From assembly GCA_016744875.1 (NCBI GenBank), contig JADGDL010000006.1:5604-69603 (forward strand): a stretch of 64,000 nt of DNA, given 5' to 3'. Numbering within the stretch: position 1 is the first letter of the stretch; each line of letters starts with the position of its first letter. A program made the translations under genes and the position numbers. The notes under the pieces were generated by a model, which was given only the letters and a program-made list of their open reading frames with translations, ran no database searches and was not told where the DNA came from. This DNA comes from Sulfurovum sp. (GTDB taxonomy: Bacteria; Campylobacterota; Campylobacteria; Campylobacterales; Sulfurovaceae). This document shows, piece by piece, positions 16,730 through 25,369 of this stretch.

Positions 16730-17575
16730 ATGAAGAAAATGATTTTAGTAACTGCCATACTCTCCAGTAGTGTTGCACTTCAAGCTCTTAGTTTTGATGA
16801 TGTAAAAGATAAAGTTAAATCTTCTGTAAAAGATTTTAAAAAATTTCGAAATCCTTCTGATATGAGTGCAAAAGAAGTTGTGGAAACTATGTCGATGGGA
16901 GTATTAAGTACGGATCTTATCACCAAAGCATTTAAACAAGCTTTAAAAATAGGTGTGAACAAAGCGGTTGACACTCTAGGGAAAAAAGGCGGGTTTATGG
17001 ATAATGCAGCTGTTCGAATACCTCTTCCCCCACCATTTTCTCAAATGGAGACGATGATGCGTGCAGGAGGTGGCGGTGATATGATTGATGAATTTATTCT
17101 TTCTATGAATCGTGCTGCTGCCAGGGCAGCTCCACAAACTGCGGGTATATTTGTAACTTCAATTGATGATATGTCTTTTAATGAGGCTGCAGATATTTTA
17201 ATGATGGATGGGAGTCCTGCTACAGATTATTTTAAACGGCACACAAAAGAAGAGCTTAAAGAGCTCATCACACCTATTGTTATAAAAGAGATGAAAACAA
17301 ATAAAGTATACAAATACTACGATGCTGTAAAAAAAATCGCTGATCCGATGATGAAAACTTTTGCCAAAATGACAAACTTTATGGGAATGGCAAAAAAATT
17401 AGGTGTAAAAAAGTATATCCCTCAGGATGGTGTGAATATAGAAGAGTATGTAACAGACCATACCATTGATGCTATATATTTTATGATAGGTCAATCAGAA
17501 AAAATGATTCGCACAAATCCGGTACACCAAACAACCAAAGAACTTAGAAAAGTTTTTGGGAAGGTAATGCCATAA
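16730..17575 (+). CDS. DUF4197 family exported protein
   Basis: 281 residues with a Sec signal peptide (1-20, ending LQA). The rest matches the DUF4197 family as I know it: ALKIGVNKAVDTLGKKGGFM, AVRIPLPPPF, MNRAAARAAPQTAGIF, DGSPATDYFKRHT, YKYYDAV and a terminal TTKELRKVFG. Family members are periplasmic and of unknown function. AAGGGAAGAAA precedes the ATG. The gene is flanked on both sides by the AAAACCTTATA motif. Confidence 0.85.
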   Translation: MKKMILVTAILSSSVALQALSFDDVKDKVKSSVKDFKKFRNPSDMSAKEVVETMSMGVLSTDLITKAFKQALKIGVNKAVDTLGKKGGFMDNAAVRIPLPPPFSQMETMMRAGGGGDMIDEFILSMNRAAARAAPQTAGIFVTSIDDMSFNEAADILMMDGSPATDYFKRHTKEELKELITPIVIKEMKTNKVYKYYDAVKKIADPMMKTFAKMTNFMGMAKKLGVKKYIPQDGVNIEEYVTDHTIDAIYFMIGQSEKMIRTNPVHQTTKELRKVFGKVMP

Positions 17576-17660
17576 ATACAAAATATTTGATTATGCTTTT
17601 TGATATAGTTATTTTTATACTTTATTTTGGTCTTTAGAAAATATCTAAAAATCTTTTTTC

Positions 17661-17671
17661 AAAACCTTATA
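17661..17671 (+). repeat. AAAACCTTATA core, site downstream of DUF4197 gene
   Basis: Context TTTTTTCAAAACCTTATAAA resembles the site at 16592, giving imperfect direct repeats of roughly 22 bp on the two sides of the DUF4197 gene. Confidence 0.5.
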
Positions 17672-17828
17672 AAGTAATTTTCTTTAAATAGAATATTGAA
17701 TTGTTAGTTTAATATCTTGGTAGAGTCTGCCAAAGATGGTAGCTATTTTTGTACTAAGCACTAACTATTTAATTTGATAGTTACTTACTGATAGATTTAG
17801 TTTGATAAATTATTTAATTATAGTAAAA

Positions 17829-17999
17829 TTATTTGTTTAAGTGTTGTTGTTTTATGAGGTCATTTTTATCTAAAAATTGTTGAGCAATATTGATTGATAG
17901 TCCTGATTTAGAACAGGCTATATTAAATTGTTCATCATCTTTTAAAAGTCTAATTAATACTTTTAGTCTAGTATTTTCAGGTATATTATTTATTGACAT
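17829..17999 (-). CDS. Small protein of 56 residues, function unknown
   Basis: An ORF preceded by AGGAGAAAAT at a good distance from the ATG. The product begins MSINNIPENTRLKVLIRLLK and continues DDEQFNIACSKSGLSINIAQ. It is soluble, mostly helical by composition, and the middle could form a helix-turn-helix-like pair of helices (about 22-45). It is not adjacent to a clear partner on the same strand; the cold-shock gene lies 260 bp upstream on the same strand. Function is not assigned. Confidence 0.6.
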   Translation of the reverse strand: MSINNIPENTRLKVLIRLLKDDEQFNIACSKSGLSINIAQQFLDKNDLIKQQHLNK

Positions 18000-18257
18000 A
18001 TTTTCTCCTTTATTTGAATGTAATTGGTTGTAGAAGTTGAATTTGAATCAACAACTTTTGGGGTAATGTGTCTACGAATTATCAGACTGATATATTACGT
18101 GACAATAAATATATTGAGTGAGTTTATAAGATAGGAAAGCTACTAAAGAGGATTTTTACCTCATTTTGTACTTCTAAAACAGCTCTAGAAGAAACTAGTC
18201 TGTCTCTTCATGAAAACTGTTTAAACAAGGCCACTATTTACTACCCTTAGAGGGGTC

Positions 18258-18476
18258 TTAAAGACTCGTAACGTTTTCAGCTTGTAAGCCTTTATCGCCT
18301 TCTGTAATTTCAAAAGTTACTTTTTGTCCCTCATTAAGAGAAACACGACCATGACCATTACTGTTGATATTACGGTAGTGTACAAATACATCTTTCCCGC
18401 CATTTTCTTGTTCGATAAAACCGAAACCTTTTTCATCGTTGAACCATTTTACTGATCCGTTTACTTGATTTGCCAT
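18258..18476 (-). CDS. Cold-shock family RNA-binding protein
   Basis: 72-residue CspA-like single OB fold with RNP1 KGFGFI (16-21) and RNP2 VFVHY (near 30-34). N-terminal NGSVKWFNDEKG is the family signature. It is likely an RNA chaperone. Ribosome site AAAGGAATTGC. About 365 bp without genes lie upstream, leaving room for a long leader as in other csp genes, but no known thermosensor was recognised. Confidence 0.95.
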   Translation of the reverse strand: MANQVNGSVKWFNDEKGFGFIEQENGGKDVFVHYRNINSNGHGRVSLNEGQKVTFEITEGDKGLQAENVTSL

Positions 18477-18841
18477 TGCAATTCCTTTGGTTGTTTATAC
18501 ACGTCATTACTGAAGTGCTGAAAATATAAAGTGGAGTGTTCTTAGGGAGGATAATACTGCAAACAAAGGTTATTAATAAAAGTCTAGCCAAAGATGATAC
18601 TCTAAATCATCTTTCAATATGTGCAGTATAGCAGAATAGTTAATCTTTAGCAAGCCATATAGCCGAGTGTAGTATTTAGTTTAGCTAGACCTTATGTAAT
18701 AGAGAGGAAATATAATTTATATATCTCAGTTAATTATAAGCATAAATCAAAAAAAGTCTCCATAAAGTTTTCTATCCAACTATTTATTGACTCTAAAACT
18801 TGTAGCATCTTTTCTTTGATTTTAGTATTTTTTATTAATAA
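18477..18841. other. 365-bp intergenic region upstream of the cold-shock gene
   Basis: Lies between nrtD and the csp gene, both on the minus strand. It holds a perfect inverted repeat at 18590-18614 and a 24-codon ORF without a good ribosome site. It probably contains the csp promoter and leader. No other gene was seen. Confidence 0.5.
18590..18614. terminator. Inverted repeat between nrtD and csp
   Basis: Perfect 9-bp stem AAAGATGAT / ATCATCTTT with a 7-nt loop. It could end the nrt transcript, about 230 bp after nrtD, but it is AT-rich and has no long T run. Confidence 0.35.
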
Positions 18842-19633
18842 CTATTCATCTTCTTTTGCAAACTTCTCATAAAGAAAACTCAATATTGCTTCTCTACATC
18901 TGATATATTCTTCATCATGCTGAAGCTCTACCCTATTTCTTGGGCGCTCTAAATTTACATCCAGTATCTCACCTATTGTTGCCTCAGGACCATTGGTCAT
19001 CATGATGACTCTATCACTAAGAAGTACCGCTTCATCGATATCATGCGTAATGATGATCACCGTGTTTTTCACATTTTGCTGAATTCTCATCAAATGTTCT
19101 TGAAGATTCGCTCTTGTTAAAGAATCAAGTGCCCCAAAAGGTTCATCCATCAGTAATACATCAGGCTGTATGGAAAGTGCTCTTGCAATCCCCACACGCT
19201 GTTTCATACCACCAGATATTTCACCTGGTAATTTATCTTTAGCAGGATCAAGATTTACCATAGAGATAAATTTTTCTACACGTTCACGAAGTTGCAATGC
19301 ATCCAGTTCCGGCATTACTTTCTTCACTGCCATCTCAATATTTTCATACACACTCAACCAAGGGAGTAAAGAGTGGTTTTGGAACACCACTGCTCTGTCA
19401 GGTCCTGGTCCTTTTACCTCGTTATCTTTAAGCGTGATATTCCCTTCACTTTGTCTGTCAAGACCGGAGATCATATTCAGTAAAGTTGACTTACCACATC
19501 CACTGTGCCCAATGATCGAAATGATCTCATTTTTCTTGATCTCAAGATTGACATCAGTCACCGCTATATAATCATCTTTCCCAGGAATGGGAAATCTTTT
19601 TTCAATATTTTTCAAACTTAAAAATTCACTCAT
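18842..19633 (-). CDS. nrtD: Nitrate ABC transporter ATP-binding protein NrtD
   Basis: Energises nitrate/nitrite import with NrtB and NrtA. 263 residues with Walker A GHSGCGKST (42-50), signature ISGGMKQRV (139-147), Walker B LLMDEPFGALD (160-170) and the switch histidine in ITHDIDEA. It belongs to the NrtCD/SsuB/TauB branch; the neighbouring NrtA-like binding protein makes nitrate the likely substrate, though cyanate or sulfonate remain possible. There is no fused binding domain as in cyanobacterial NrtC. Its start overlaps the stop of nrtB by one base. Confidence 0.9.
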   Translation of the reverse strand: MSEFLSLKNIEKRFPIPGKDDYIAVTDVNLEIKKNEIISIIGHSGCGKSTLLNMISGLDRQSEGNITLKDNEVKGPGPDRAVVFQNHSLLPWLSVYENIEMAVKKVMPELDALQLRERVEKFISMVNLDPAKDKLPGEISGGMKQRVGIARALSIQPDVLLMDEPFGALDSLTRANLQEHLMRIQQNVKNTVIIITHDIDEAVLLSDRVIMMTNGPEATIGEILDVNLERPRNRVELQHDEEYIRCREAILSFLYEKFAKEDE

Positions 19634-20448
19634 TACGCTCTACCTTTTTTTGTATAATCAAAGAAGTCTGCTACTTTACCCATGATCGCATCTAACATAT
19701 ATCCAACCAAACCAACAAGGATAATACCTATGATAATATTTTGATATGCAAGGTTGTTATATTCATCCCAGATCCAAAAGCCTATACCGATACCACCTGT
19801 TAACATCTCAGCAGCAACGATAACCAACCATGCTATTCCCAGTGAAAGTCTCATCCCTGTAAAGATATACGGTACTGCCACAGGTAAGATGATCTGTACA
19901 ACTTTTTCAAGGGCTGTGAATCTTAACACTTTTGCTACGTTCATATAATCTTCACTGACAGAGCGTACACCTAAAGCTGTGTTGATGATGATCGGCCAAA
20001 TAGAAGTAATAAAGATTGTTGAGATCGCCGTCATGTTAATGTCTTGAAAGATAAACAATAATAATGGTAACCATGCCAATGGTGAAACCGGTTTAAATAT
20101 CTGTATGAAAGGATCAAAAGCATACTGTGCATTTTTACTCATACCCACCAATAAACCTAATGGGATACCAACAATGAGTGCTAAAGTAAATCCACCAAAC
20201 ACACGTTTAAGAGACTCTATGATCTGCCAAAATACACCTTTGTCATCTTGGTTCTCCACATAGAAAGGATCGGATAACACACCTTCTACCTCATCACCTT
20301 CAGCATCTATACCACCAAAAGCTGCGATGTACGTAGTACCTGGCGTTGGAAAATCTTCTACTACATTTGCGATACCAGTCCATACACCCAGTATGGCGAC
20401 AAACACCAACAGTGGTAATACAATTTTTTTGATAAGTTCTTTGTTCAT
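19633..20448 (-). CDS. nrtB: Nitrate ABC transporter permease NrtB
   Basis: Inner-membrane permease of the nitrate ABC transporter, about 271 residues with six or seven helices. The EAA loop region is AKVLRFTALEKVVQIILPVA and the C-terminal part GIGFWIWDEYNNL is family-typical. I chose the ATG at MNKELIKK because GAAGGAG precedes it; a start 48 bp upstream in frame lacks a ribosome site. A periplasmic loop of about 45 residues follows the first helix. Translation of nrtD is coupled to its end. Confidence 0.9.
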   Translation of the reverse strand: MNKELIKKIVLPLLVFVAILGVWTGIANVVEDFPTPGTTYIAAFGGIDAEGDEVEGVLSDPFYVENQDDKGVFWQIIESLKRVFGGFTLALIVGIPLGLLVGMSKNAQYAFDPFIQIFKPVSPLAWLPLLLFIFQDINMTAISTIFITSIWPIIINTALGVRSVSEDYMNVAKVLRFTALEKVVQIILPVAVPYIFTGMRLSLGIAWLVIVAAEMLTGGIGIGFWIWDEYNNLAYQNIIIGIILVGLVGYMLDAIMGKVADFFDYTKKGRA

Positions 20449-20556
20449 TTTTTCTCCTTCAATGCGAACTCTTAAAAATCCTATCATTCTTGACATAGTT
20501 GTGGCCTCCCAAATAGGTCATAACTATGTATATAAAGATGCTTAAGAGTTGACATT

Positions 20557-20642
20557 TTTGTGTTTACAAGTGCCTGAAGTCAAAAAAATATGAGACGCAT
20601 ATTTGCAAAGGAGGACTGGCTTCAGGCACTTGTAAACACAAA
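20557..20642 (-). promoter_or_regulatory. 23-bp perfect inverted repeat in the nrtA-nrtB gap
   Basis: Arms at 20557-20579 and 20620-20642 are exact reverse complements (left arm begins TTTGTGTTTACAAGTGCC), with a 40-nt loop. The loop holds a second small hairpin, AAATATG / CATATTT, followed on the minus strand by a T run. The structure lies between the nrtA stop and nrtB start, so it can shape the nrtABD mRNA: partial termination or protection of the nrtA part would give more binding protein than permease. That role is inference. Confidence 0.7.
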
Positions 20643-20656
20643 GCATAATGCTTTGT
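20638..20656 (-). repeat. Palindrome overlapping one arm of the nrtA-nrtB hairpin
   Basis: ACAAAGCAT-A-ATGCTTTGT is a 19-bp palindrome just after the nrtA stop. It shares five bases with the right arm of the larger inverted repeat, so the two RNA structures would partly compete. Confidence 0.6.
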
Positions 20657-20664
20657 ATTTAGAT

Positions 20665-22056
20665 TTATTTTTTAGTAACAAACTTAGGATCTGCACATCC
20701 AGCAGGTCCGTAAGGACATACATATGCTGGTTGTTTTGTTTCTACCTTCCAGTCATTTGCTTGGAGTAATTCTTCTTTACTTACTTTTGAGTTCACTACC
20801 TCTACATCAAAGATATAATCAACCGCTTTGTTTGGATCCCATACTTTACCATCAATGAATTTGTTGTATTCATCTACACCATCTTTTTTCCATGCTGATG
20901 GAGGAAGTGTATAACCCACTTCTTTTGCCACTTCGGCAAACAGGTCTGGTCTATATACAGATTCGATCACTTTTTTCATATCCACAGGTTTATCGATCTG
21001 ACCCCATCTGTACATTTGAGTGATGAACCACATACCATGTGAATAGAATGGGTATGATGCATAGTAATTTGCAAATGTGTTAAACATCGGGTTAGAACTG
21101 TCTACACCTTTATTATAAAGGAACGTTCCACTCATCGATTTTCTAAGGACCGATTTAGGTGCTTTTACATAGTTCTTTTTAGCTAAGTAACCAATCGCTT
21201 CTTCTCTGTTTTCCCATGAAGCATCCAACCACATTTGTGCTTCAATGATTGCCTTCATTACCGCTTTAGTGGTCTCTGGATTATTCTTAATGAAATCAGC
21301 TCTTGCCTGAAGGACTTTTTCAGGGTTGTTGTTCCAGATGTCATAGTTCGTTACCAATGCAGAACCTTTACCCTTCAGTACGATTCTAGAGTTCCATGGT
21401 TCACCCACACAATACCCTTCTATGTTACCCGCGATCAAGTTTGAAGGCATTGTCGGTGGAGGAAATGGTTTGATCGTACAGTCTGAATCTGGAACGATCC
21501 CTGAAGCTGCCATCCAATAACGTAACTCATAGTTGTGTGTAGATACGGGGTGAACCATCCCAAAACTAAGTGGTTTATAGCTATCACCTTCTGCTTTATG
21601 TTTTGCATCAATGTACTTTTTTAAACTCTGGGCAGAAACAGGTCTTTCAGTTTTATCTAATCCATACTTTTCCATTTCCTTAATGATGTTATTACCATAA
21701 GTGATCGCGTTACCATTAAAGTCCAGTGACAAAAGTGCTTGAAGATGGGCATCTCCGTTGATTCCAATCGTGGCAGCGATCGGCATACCTGCTAGGGCGT
21801 GTGAAAAGTCATACTCACCGGAAATTACCTTTTGCTGAATCCCTGGCCATCCGCCACCCTCTTTTGCAACATGAACATTCAATCCGTACTTCTTAAAAAA
21901 ACCTTTTTCTTTTGCCACAACGATCGGTGCACAATCCGTCAGTGCGATAAACCCTATCTTCAGATCTGTTTTCTCTAATTTAGCCATAGAATAAGTCGTA
22001 GCAAGACTCAATCCAAGCCCAAGACTTAATACTTTTTTCACAATACTCTTTGCCAT
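20665..22056 (-). CDS. nrtA: Nitrate-binding protein NrtA of ABC transporter
   Basis: Periplasmic solute-binding protein of the NrtA/CmpA family, 463 residues, which delivers nitrate (or nitrite) to NrtB/NrtD. It has a signal peptide (1-25, hydrophobic GLGLSLATTYSM) and family segments such as LKIGFIALTDCAPIVVAKEKGFFKKYGL (about 30-57), GGWPG and GYCVGEPWN. The C-terminal tail carries two cysteines (CPYGPAGC). Ammonia assimilation or supply of nitrate to NapA are both possible uses. First gene of the nrtABD operon. Confidence 0.92.
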   Translation of the reverse strand: MAKSIVKKVLSLGLGLSLATTYSMAKLEKTDLKIGFIALTDCAPIVVAKEKGFFKKYGLNVHVAKEGGGWPGIQQKVISGEYDFSHALAGMPIAATIGINGDAHLQALLSLDFNGNAITYGNNIIKEMEKYGLDKTERPVSAQSLKKYIDAKHKAEGDSYKPLSFGMVHPVSTHNYELRYWMAASGIVPDSDCTIKPFPPPTMPSNLIAGNIEGYCVGEPWNSRIVLKGKGSALVTNYDIWNNNPEKVLQARADFIKNNPETTKAVMKAIIEAQMWLDASWENREEAIGYLAKKNYVKAPKSVLRKSMSGTFLYNKGVDSSNPMFNTFANYYASYPFYSHGMWFITQMYRWGQIDKPVDMKKVIESVYRPDLFAEVAKEVGYTLPPSAWKKDGVDEYNKFIDGKVWDPNKAVDYIFDVEVVNSKVSKEELLQANDWKVETKQPAYVCPYGPAGCADPKFVTKK

Positions 22057-22184
22057 TTAAAATCCTTAATTAATATTTGTAATGCAAGTATAACCCATTA
22101 ATTTCACTTTTTATACAAAATATTGTTTATTTTTTAATCATAAATTGTTCATAATATATCCATATTGTATTTTACACTATGAGA

Positions 22185-22195
22185 TATAAGGTTTT
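22185..22195 (-). repeat. AAAACCTTATA core upstream of nrtA
   Basis: Minus-strand AAAACCTTATATCTCATAGT, related to the full repeat copies at 13678 and 33442. It lies about 130 bp upstream of nrtA, in its likely promoter region. Confidence 0.5.
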
Positions 22196-22310
22196 AAGAG
22201 AAATATATAATAGGTAATTTTGAATTGTTTAGTTATATATAAAGGAATAAGAAGATTTGAGAAGGTCTCTATAGATAGAAAATAAATAATGATCTAAAAT
22301 AACTATTGTC

Positions 22311-22736
22311 TTATTCCAATGGTGCATCATTTTGCATTAGTTCTATTATTCCACCTTCAACATTAAGGGGCGTAAAGCCATTGTCTTCTAAAATACGTGA
22401 TGCCTTGATACTTCTACTTCCTGATCGACAGTAAACAACAATACGTTTATTTTTATCATTTTTCAGAACATCTAGACTACTGCTTAATGTTTGTACAGGT
22501 ATATGTATAGCATTTTTAAGATGTCTATTTTCATACTCACGTAAGGTTCTTACATCAAGTACGGTAACGTTATCATCGTTTGATAATAACACGATGGCTT
22601 GTTTGGCATTGATAAATTCAAAGTCAGTAAGTATCCAACCTTTCGAATATGAATAAGATATAAGTAGACCCAACATTGCAATTAAATAAAGTATCATAGT
22701 TGCTATAAAAAATATAATTAGTCTTGTAATTCGCAT
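22311..22736 (-). CDS. Membrane-anchored rhodanese-domain protein
   Basis: 141 residues: one N-terminal membrane helix (about 7-29), then a single rhodanese domain (about 40-138) with active-site loop YCRSGSRS (near 101-108), whose cysteine would carry persulfide sulfur. The domain probably faces the periplasm. It is divergent from narK and sits upstream of nrtA on the same strand, with a 254-bp gap. Sulfur transfer is known for the fold; a link to nitrate uptake is only positional. Confidence 0.85.
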   Translation of the reverse strand: MRITRLIIFFIATMILYLIAMLGLLISYSYSKGWILTDFEFINAKQAIVLLSNDDNVTVLDVRTLREYENRHLKNAIHIPVQTLSSSLDVLKNDKNKRIVVYCRSGSRSIKASRILEDNGFTPLNVEGGIIELMQNDAPLE

Positions 22737-22780
22737 GTCATCTCTTTTTATTTTATCATTTTACTTCATAAGTATAACGC

Positions 22781-22807
22781 ATATTTGTACACTAAATATA
22801 CAAATAT
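22781..22807. promoter_or_regulatory. Candidate operator in the rhodanese/narK divergent promoter
   Basis: Perfect 9-bp inverted repeat ATATTTGTA-N9-TACAAATAT. It is centred about 58 bp upstream of the rhodanese start and 102 bp upstream of narK. The regulator is unknown. Confidence 0.45.
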
Positions 22808-22866
22808 ATGTATAATATTTAATCAACAAATGACAAATATCCGTATAGTTTTGATGTATACTGTCC

Positions 22867-22872
22867 TATAAT
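22867..22872 (+). promoter_or_regulatory. -10 element (TATAAT) of narK
   Basis: Consensus TATAAT 24 bp before the narK ATG. No convincing -35 is present at the usual spacing, so the promoter may need an activator. Confidence 0.45.
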
Positions 22873-22895
22873 AATTACGGTTACAGGAGTGACAA

Positions 22896-24176
22896 ATGAT
22901 TGGTTTTGATAGGTTAAAAGGTGAAGGAAGTCCATCTACATTAATTGCAGCTTTTTTGTATTTTGACTTTAGTTTTATGGTGTGGACAATGTTAGGTCCT
23001 CTTGCTACAGAAATTTCTGATTCTATGGCTTCATACGGTTTTTTAATGACAGCTTCAGAAAGTGCTACCATGCTTGCTGTACCTATACTCTCAGGTGCAT
23101 TTTTACGTATTTTACTAGGCTTCATGGTAGGTAGGATCGGAGCGAAGAAAACTGCATTGATCGCACAGTCAATCGTTACCATTACTCTGTTTTATGTCGC
23201 TTCATTTGGTGAACATATCTCTTATGACGAGTTACTCCTTGTAGGTGTTGGTTTAGGTTTTGCAGGTGCCTCTTTTGCAGTTGCCCTTCCACAAGCTGGG
23301 CAATGGTATCCGCCCCGATTACAGGGAGTTGTGCTCGGTATTGCGGGCATAGGAAATATGGGTGTGGTACTAGGTTTTCTTTTTGCACCTAAGATCGCCG
23401 AAATATGGGGATGGCAGGCTGTATTTTTAGTGGCAGCCATTTTCTCTGTACTTATTCTAATACTATATCTTTTAATGGCCCAAGATGCACCTGAAAAAGT
23501 CTATAAACCCAGAGTTAAAAAATTATCTGATTACCTAAGATTATTCAAAGACAGGGATACATGGTGGTTCAATCTCTTTTATGCTGTGAGTTTTGGTACA
23601 TTTGTAGGATTTGCCGTCTACATGAAAGTCTATCTTATGGCAATGTATTTTGATGAGATGGAGATATTTGGTCTCAATGTATTAGGTGAAGAAAACATCC
23701 ATGTTGTAGCGGGGTACTTTGCAGCATTTTGTATCATGGCAGGAGCATTACTTCGTCCCATTGGAGGAGCTATTGCAGATAGGATCGGTGGTATCAGATC
23801 ACTTTATTATTTTCTTACATCTGTGCTAGTACTGATCTTTATCAATGCATTTATGCCTTTACCGTTTTGGCTTGATATTATTGTCATGTTTTTGATTATG
23901 GCAAACCTTGGTATGGCAAATGGCGCTGTTTTTCAACTCGTACCACAAAGATTTTCCAAGGACATAGGAATAATGACAGGTATTATTGGTGCGGCAGGTG
24001 CGCTTGGTGGTGTCGCCATCTTGCAGATACTTGGTGCATCTACCTTAATATTTGGGGATTATACCATTGGATTTATGATCATCGCTGCAAATATAGTGAT
24101 AGCCATTATAGGTCTTAGTCTGGTAAAAAGTCGATGGAGAACTACGTGGGGTCTACACTCTGGGGGTATCATATAA
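22896..24176 (+). CDS. narK: NarK-type nitrate/nitrite transporter (MFS)
   Basis: 426-residue major facilitator with 12 hydrophobic segments. Family features include FDFSFMVWTMLGPLA in helix 1, RILLGFMVGRIGAKK after helix 2/3, GIAGIGNMGVVLG in the NarK nitrate signature region and GALLRPIGGAIADRIGG in the second half. It probably moves nitrate in by proton symport or exchanges it for nitrite; sequence alone does not decide. Ribosome site AGGAGTGACAA. A terminator-like hairpin follows. Confidence 0.93.
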   Translation: MIGFDRLKGEGSPSTLIAAFLYFDFSFMVWTMLGPLATEISDSMASYGFLMTASESATMLAVPILSGAFLRILLGFMVGRIGAKKTALIAQSIVTITLFYVASFGEHISYDELLLVGVGLGFAGASFAVALPQAGQWYPPRLQGVVLGIAGIGNMGVVLGFLFAPKIAEIWGWQAVFLVAAIFSVLILILYLLMAQDAPEKVYKPRVKKLSDYLRLFKDRDTWWFNLFYAVSFGTFVGFAVYMKVYLMAMYFDEMEIFGLNVLGEENIHVVAGYFAAFCIMAGALLRPIGGAIADRIGGIRSLYYFLTSVLVLIFINAFMPLPFWLDIIVMFLIMANLGMANGAVFQLVPQRFSKDIGIMTGIIGAAGALGGVAILQILGASTLIFGDYTIGFMIIAANIVIAIIGLSLVKSRWRTTWGLHSGGII

Positions 24177-24187
24177 AATAATTGCTA

Positions 24188-24217
24188 GATAAAATGGATA
24201 AAACTATCTATTTTATC
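24188..24217 (+). terminator. Terminator after narK
   Basis: 13-bp stem GATAAAATGGATA / TATCTATTTTATC with one G-U pair and an AAAC loop, 11 bp after the narK stop and followed by TTTG. Confidence 0.6.
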
Positions 24218-24337
24218 TTTGAAAATTAGCTTTGAAATTGACTGATAACTTTCCATAACCATCTATTAACAACAATTTGGCTAGAATAATCCATTAATTT
24301 TGGCTGCCTATATAAGGTAAGTCTTGGAGCAATAATA

Positions 24338-25258
24338 ATGGATAAAGCAAAATATATCTGGATGGATGGTGAATACGTACCTTGGGATGATGCTAAAGTA
24401 CACGTACTTACACATACATTACACTATGGTAACGGTGCCATAGAAGGTACTAAAGCATATAAGACCGTAGATGGTAGATGTGCGATCTTTAAACTACAAG
24501 AACACACACAAAGACTTTTTAACTCATCTAAGATGACACTCATGGATGTACCATACACAATTGAAGAGCTCAATAATGTACAAGTCGAACTTTTGCAAAA
24601 AAATGAACTCTTTGAAGGTGCCTACCTTAGACCATTGGTTTATCTTGGTTATGGTGTCATGGGACTTTATCATAAAGATTGTCCTGTAAATGTATCTATT
24701 TCAGCATGGGAATGGGGAGCGTATCTTGGAGAAGAAGGTCTTAGGAAAGGCGTTCGTGCAAAAATAACTTCTGTTACAAGAACATCTAATACCTCTAGTA
24801 TGGGTAAAGCCAAAGCCGTAGCTAACTACCTTAACTCTCAAATGGCAAAATTTGAAGCTGTTGAAGCAGGATATGATGAAGCATTACTTAGAGATGACCA
24901 TGGATATATAGCAGAAGCATCTGGTGCAGCTTTTTTCATGGTTCGAGATGGGGTACTTATCTCTCCACCATCTGACAATACACTTGAATCTATTACACAA
25001 CAAACGGTGATAGACTTAGCGAATGATATGGGTATAAAGGTCGAAAGACGTCGTATCACTCGAGAAGAGGTTTACATCGCTGATGAAGCGTTCTTTACAG
25101 GAACAGCTGCTGAAGTAACACCTATCCGTGAAGTAGATGCACGTATTATCGGTGCAGGTTCAAGAGGACCCATGACAGAAAAATTACAAACAGCATACTT
25201 TGATGTGGTTGCAGGTAAAAACCCTGACTACATCCAATATTTAACATACATAAACTAA
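24338..25258 (+). CDS. ilvE: Branched-chain amino acid aminotransferase
   Basis: PLP enzyme of fold type IV that makes valine, leucine and isoleucine from their keto acids. 306 residues, the usual length. Segments HTLHYGNGAIEGTKAY (near 29-44), NYLNSQMAKFEA with the PLP lysine region around SMGKAKAVANYL, and EASGAAFFMVRDG match IlvE. GTAAEVTPIREVD is the family C-terminal motif. Ribosome site TTGGAGC. It stands alone between terminators. Confidence 0.95.
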   Translation: MDKAKYIWMDGEYVPWDDAKVHVLTHTLHYGNGAIEGTKAYKTVDGRCAIFKLQEHTQRLFNSSKMTLMDVPYTIEELNNVQVELLQKNELFEGAYLRPLVYLGYGVMGLYHKDCPVNVSISAWEWGAYLGEEGLRKGVRAKITSVTRTSNTSSMGKAKAVANYLNSQMAKFEAVEAGYDEALLRDDHGYIAEASGAAFFMVRDGVLISPPSDNTLESITQQTVIDLANDMGIKVERRRITREEVYIADEAFFTGTAAEVTPIREVDARIIGAGSRGPMTEKLQTAYFDVVAGKNPDYIQYLTYIN

Positions 25259-25287
25259 ACATTCTGTTTAGTTTATCTGAAGCGACA

Positions 25288-25336
25288 ACTGAAGCTTCAG
25301 TGAGATGAATTAAAGATGGGCTTTGCCCATCTTTAA
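25288..25336 (+). terminator. Palindrome and strong hairpin after ilvE
   Basis: A 14-bp palindrome ACTGAAGCTTCAGT (25288-25301) is followed by a 12-bp stem TTAAAGATGGGC / GCCCATCTTTAA with a TTT loop (25310-25336). The second is the likely ilvE terminator, working in either direction. Confidence 0.65.
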
Positions 25337-25369
25337 AAAGAAAATACCAATAATATAAGGAACTATAAC

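Noticed and set aside
18734..18808. 24-codon ORF downstream of nrtD (minus strand)
   Set aside because: Weak ribosome site, very short and no sign of conservation from sequence alone.
20449..20496. Upstream start for nrtB
   Set aside because: The internal ATG at 20448 has GAAGGAG at good spacing; the upstream one has none.
22851..22863. FNR box before narK (TTGATGTATACTG)
   Set aside because: Only the left half-site is present, and its position relative to the -10 would be wrong for activation.
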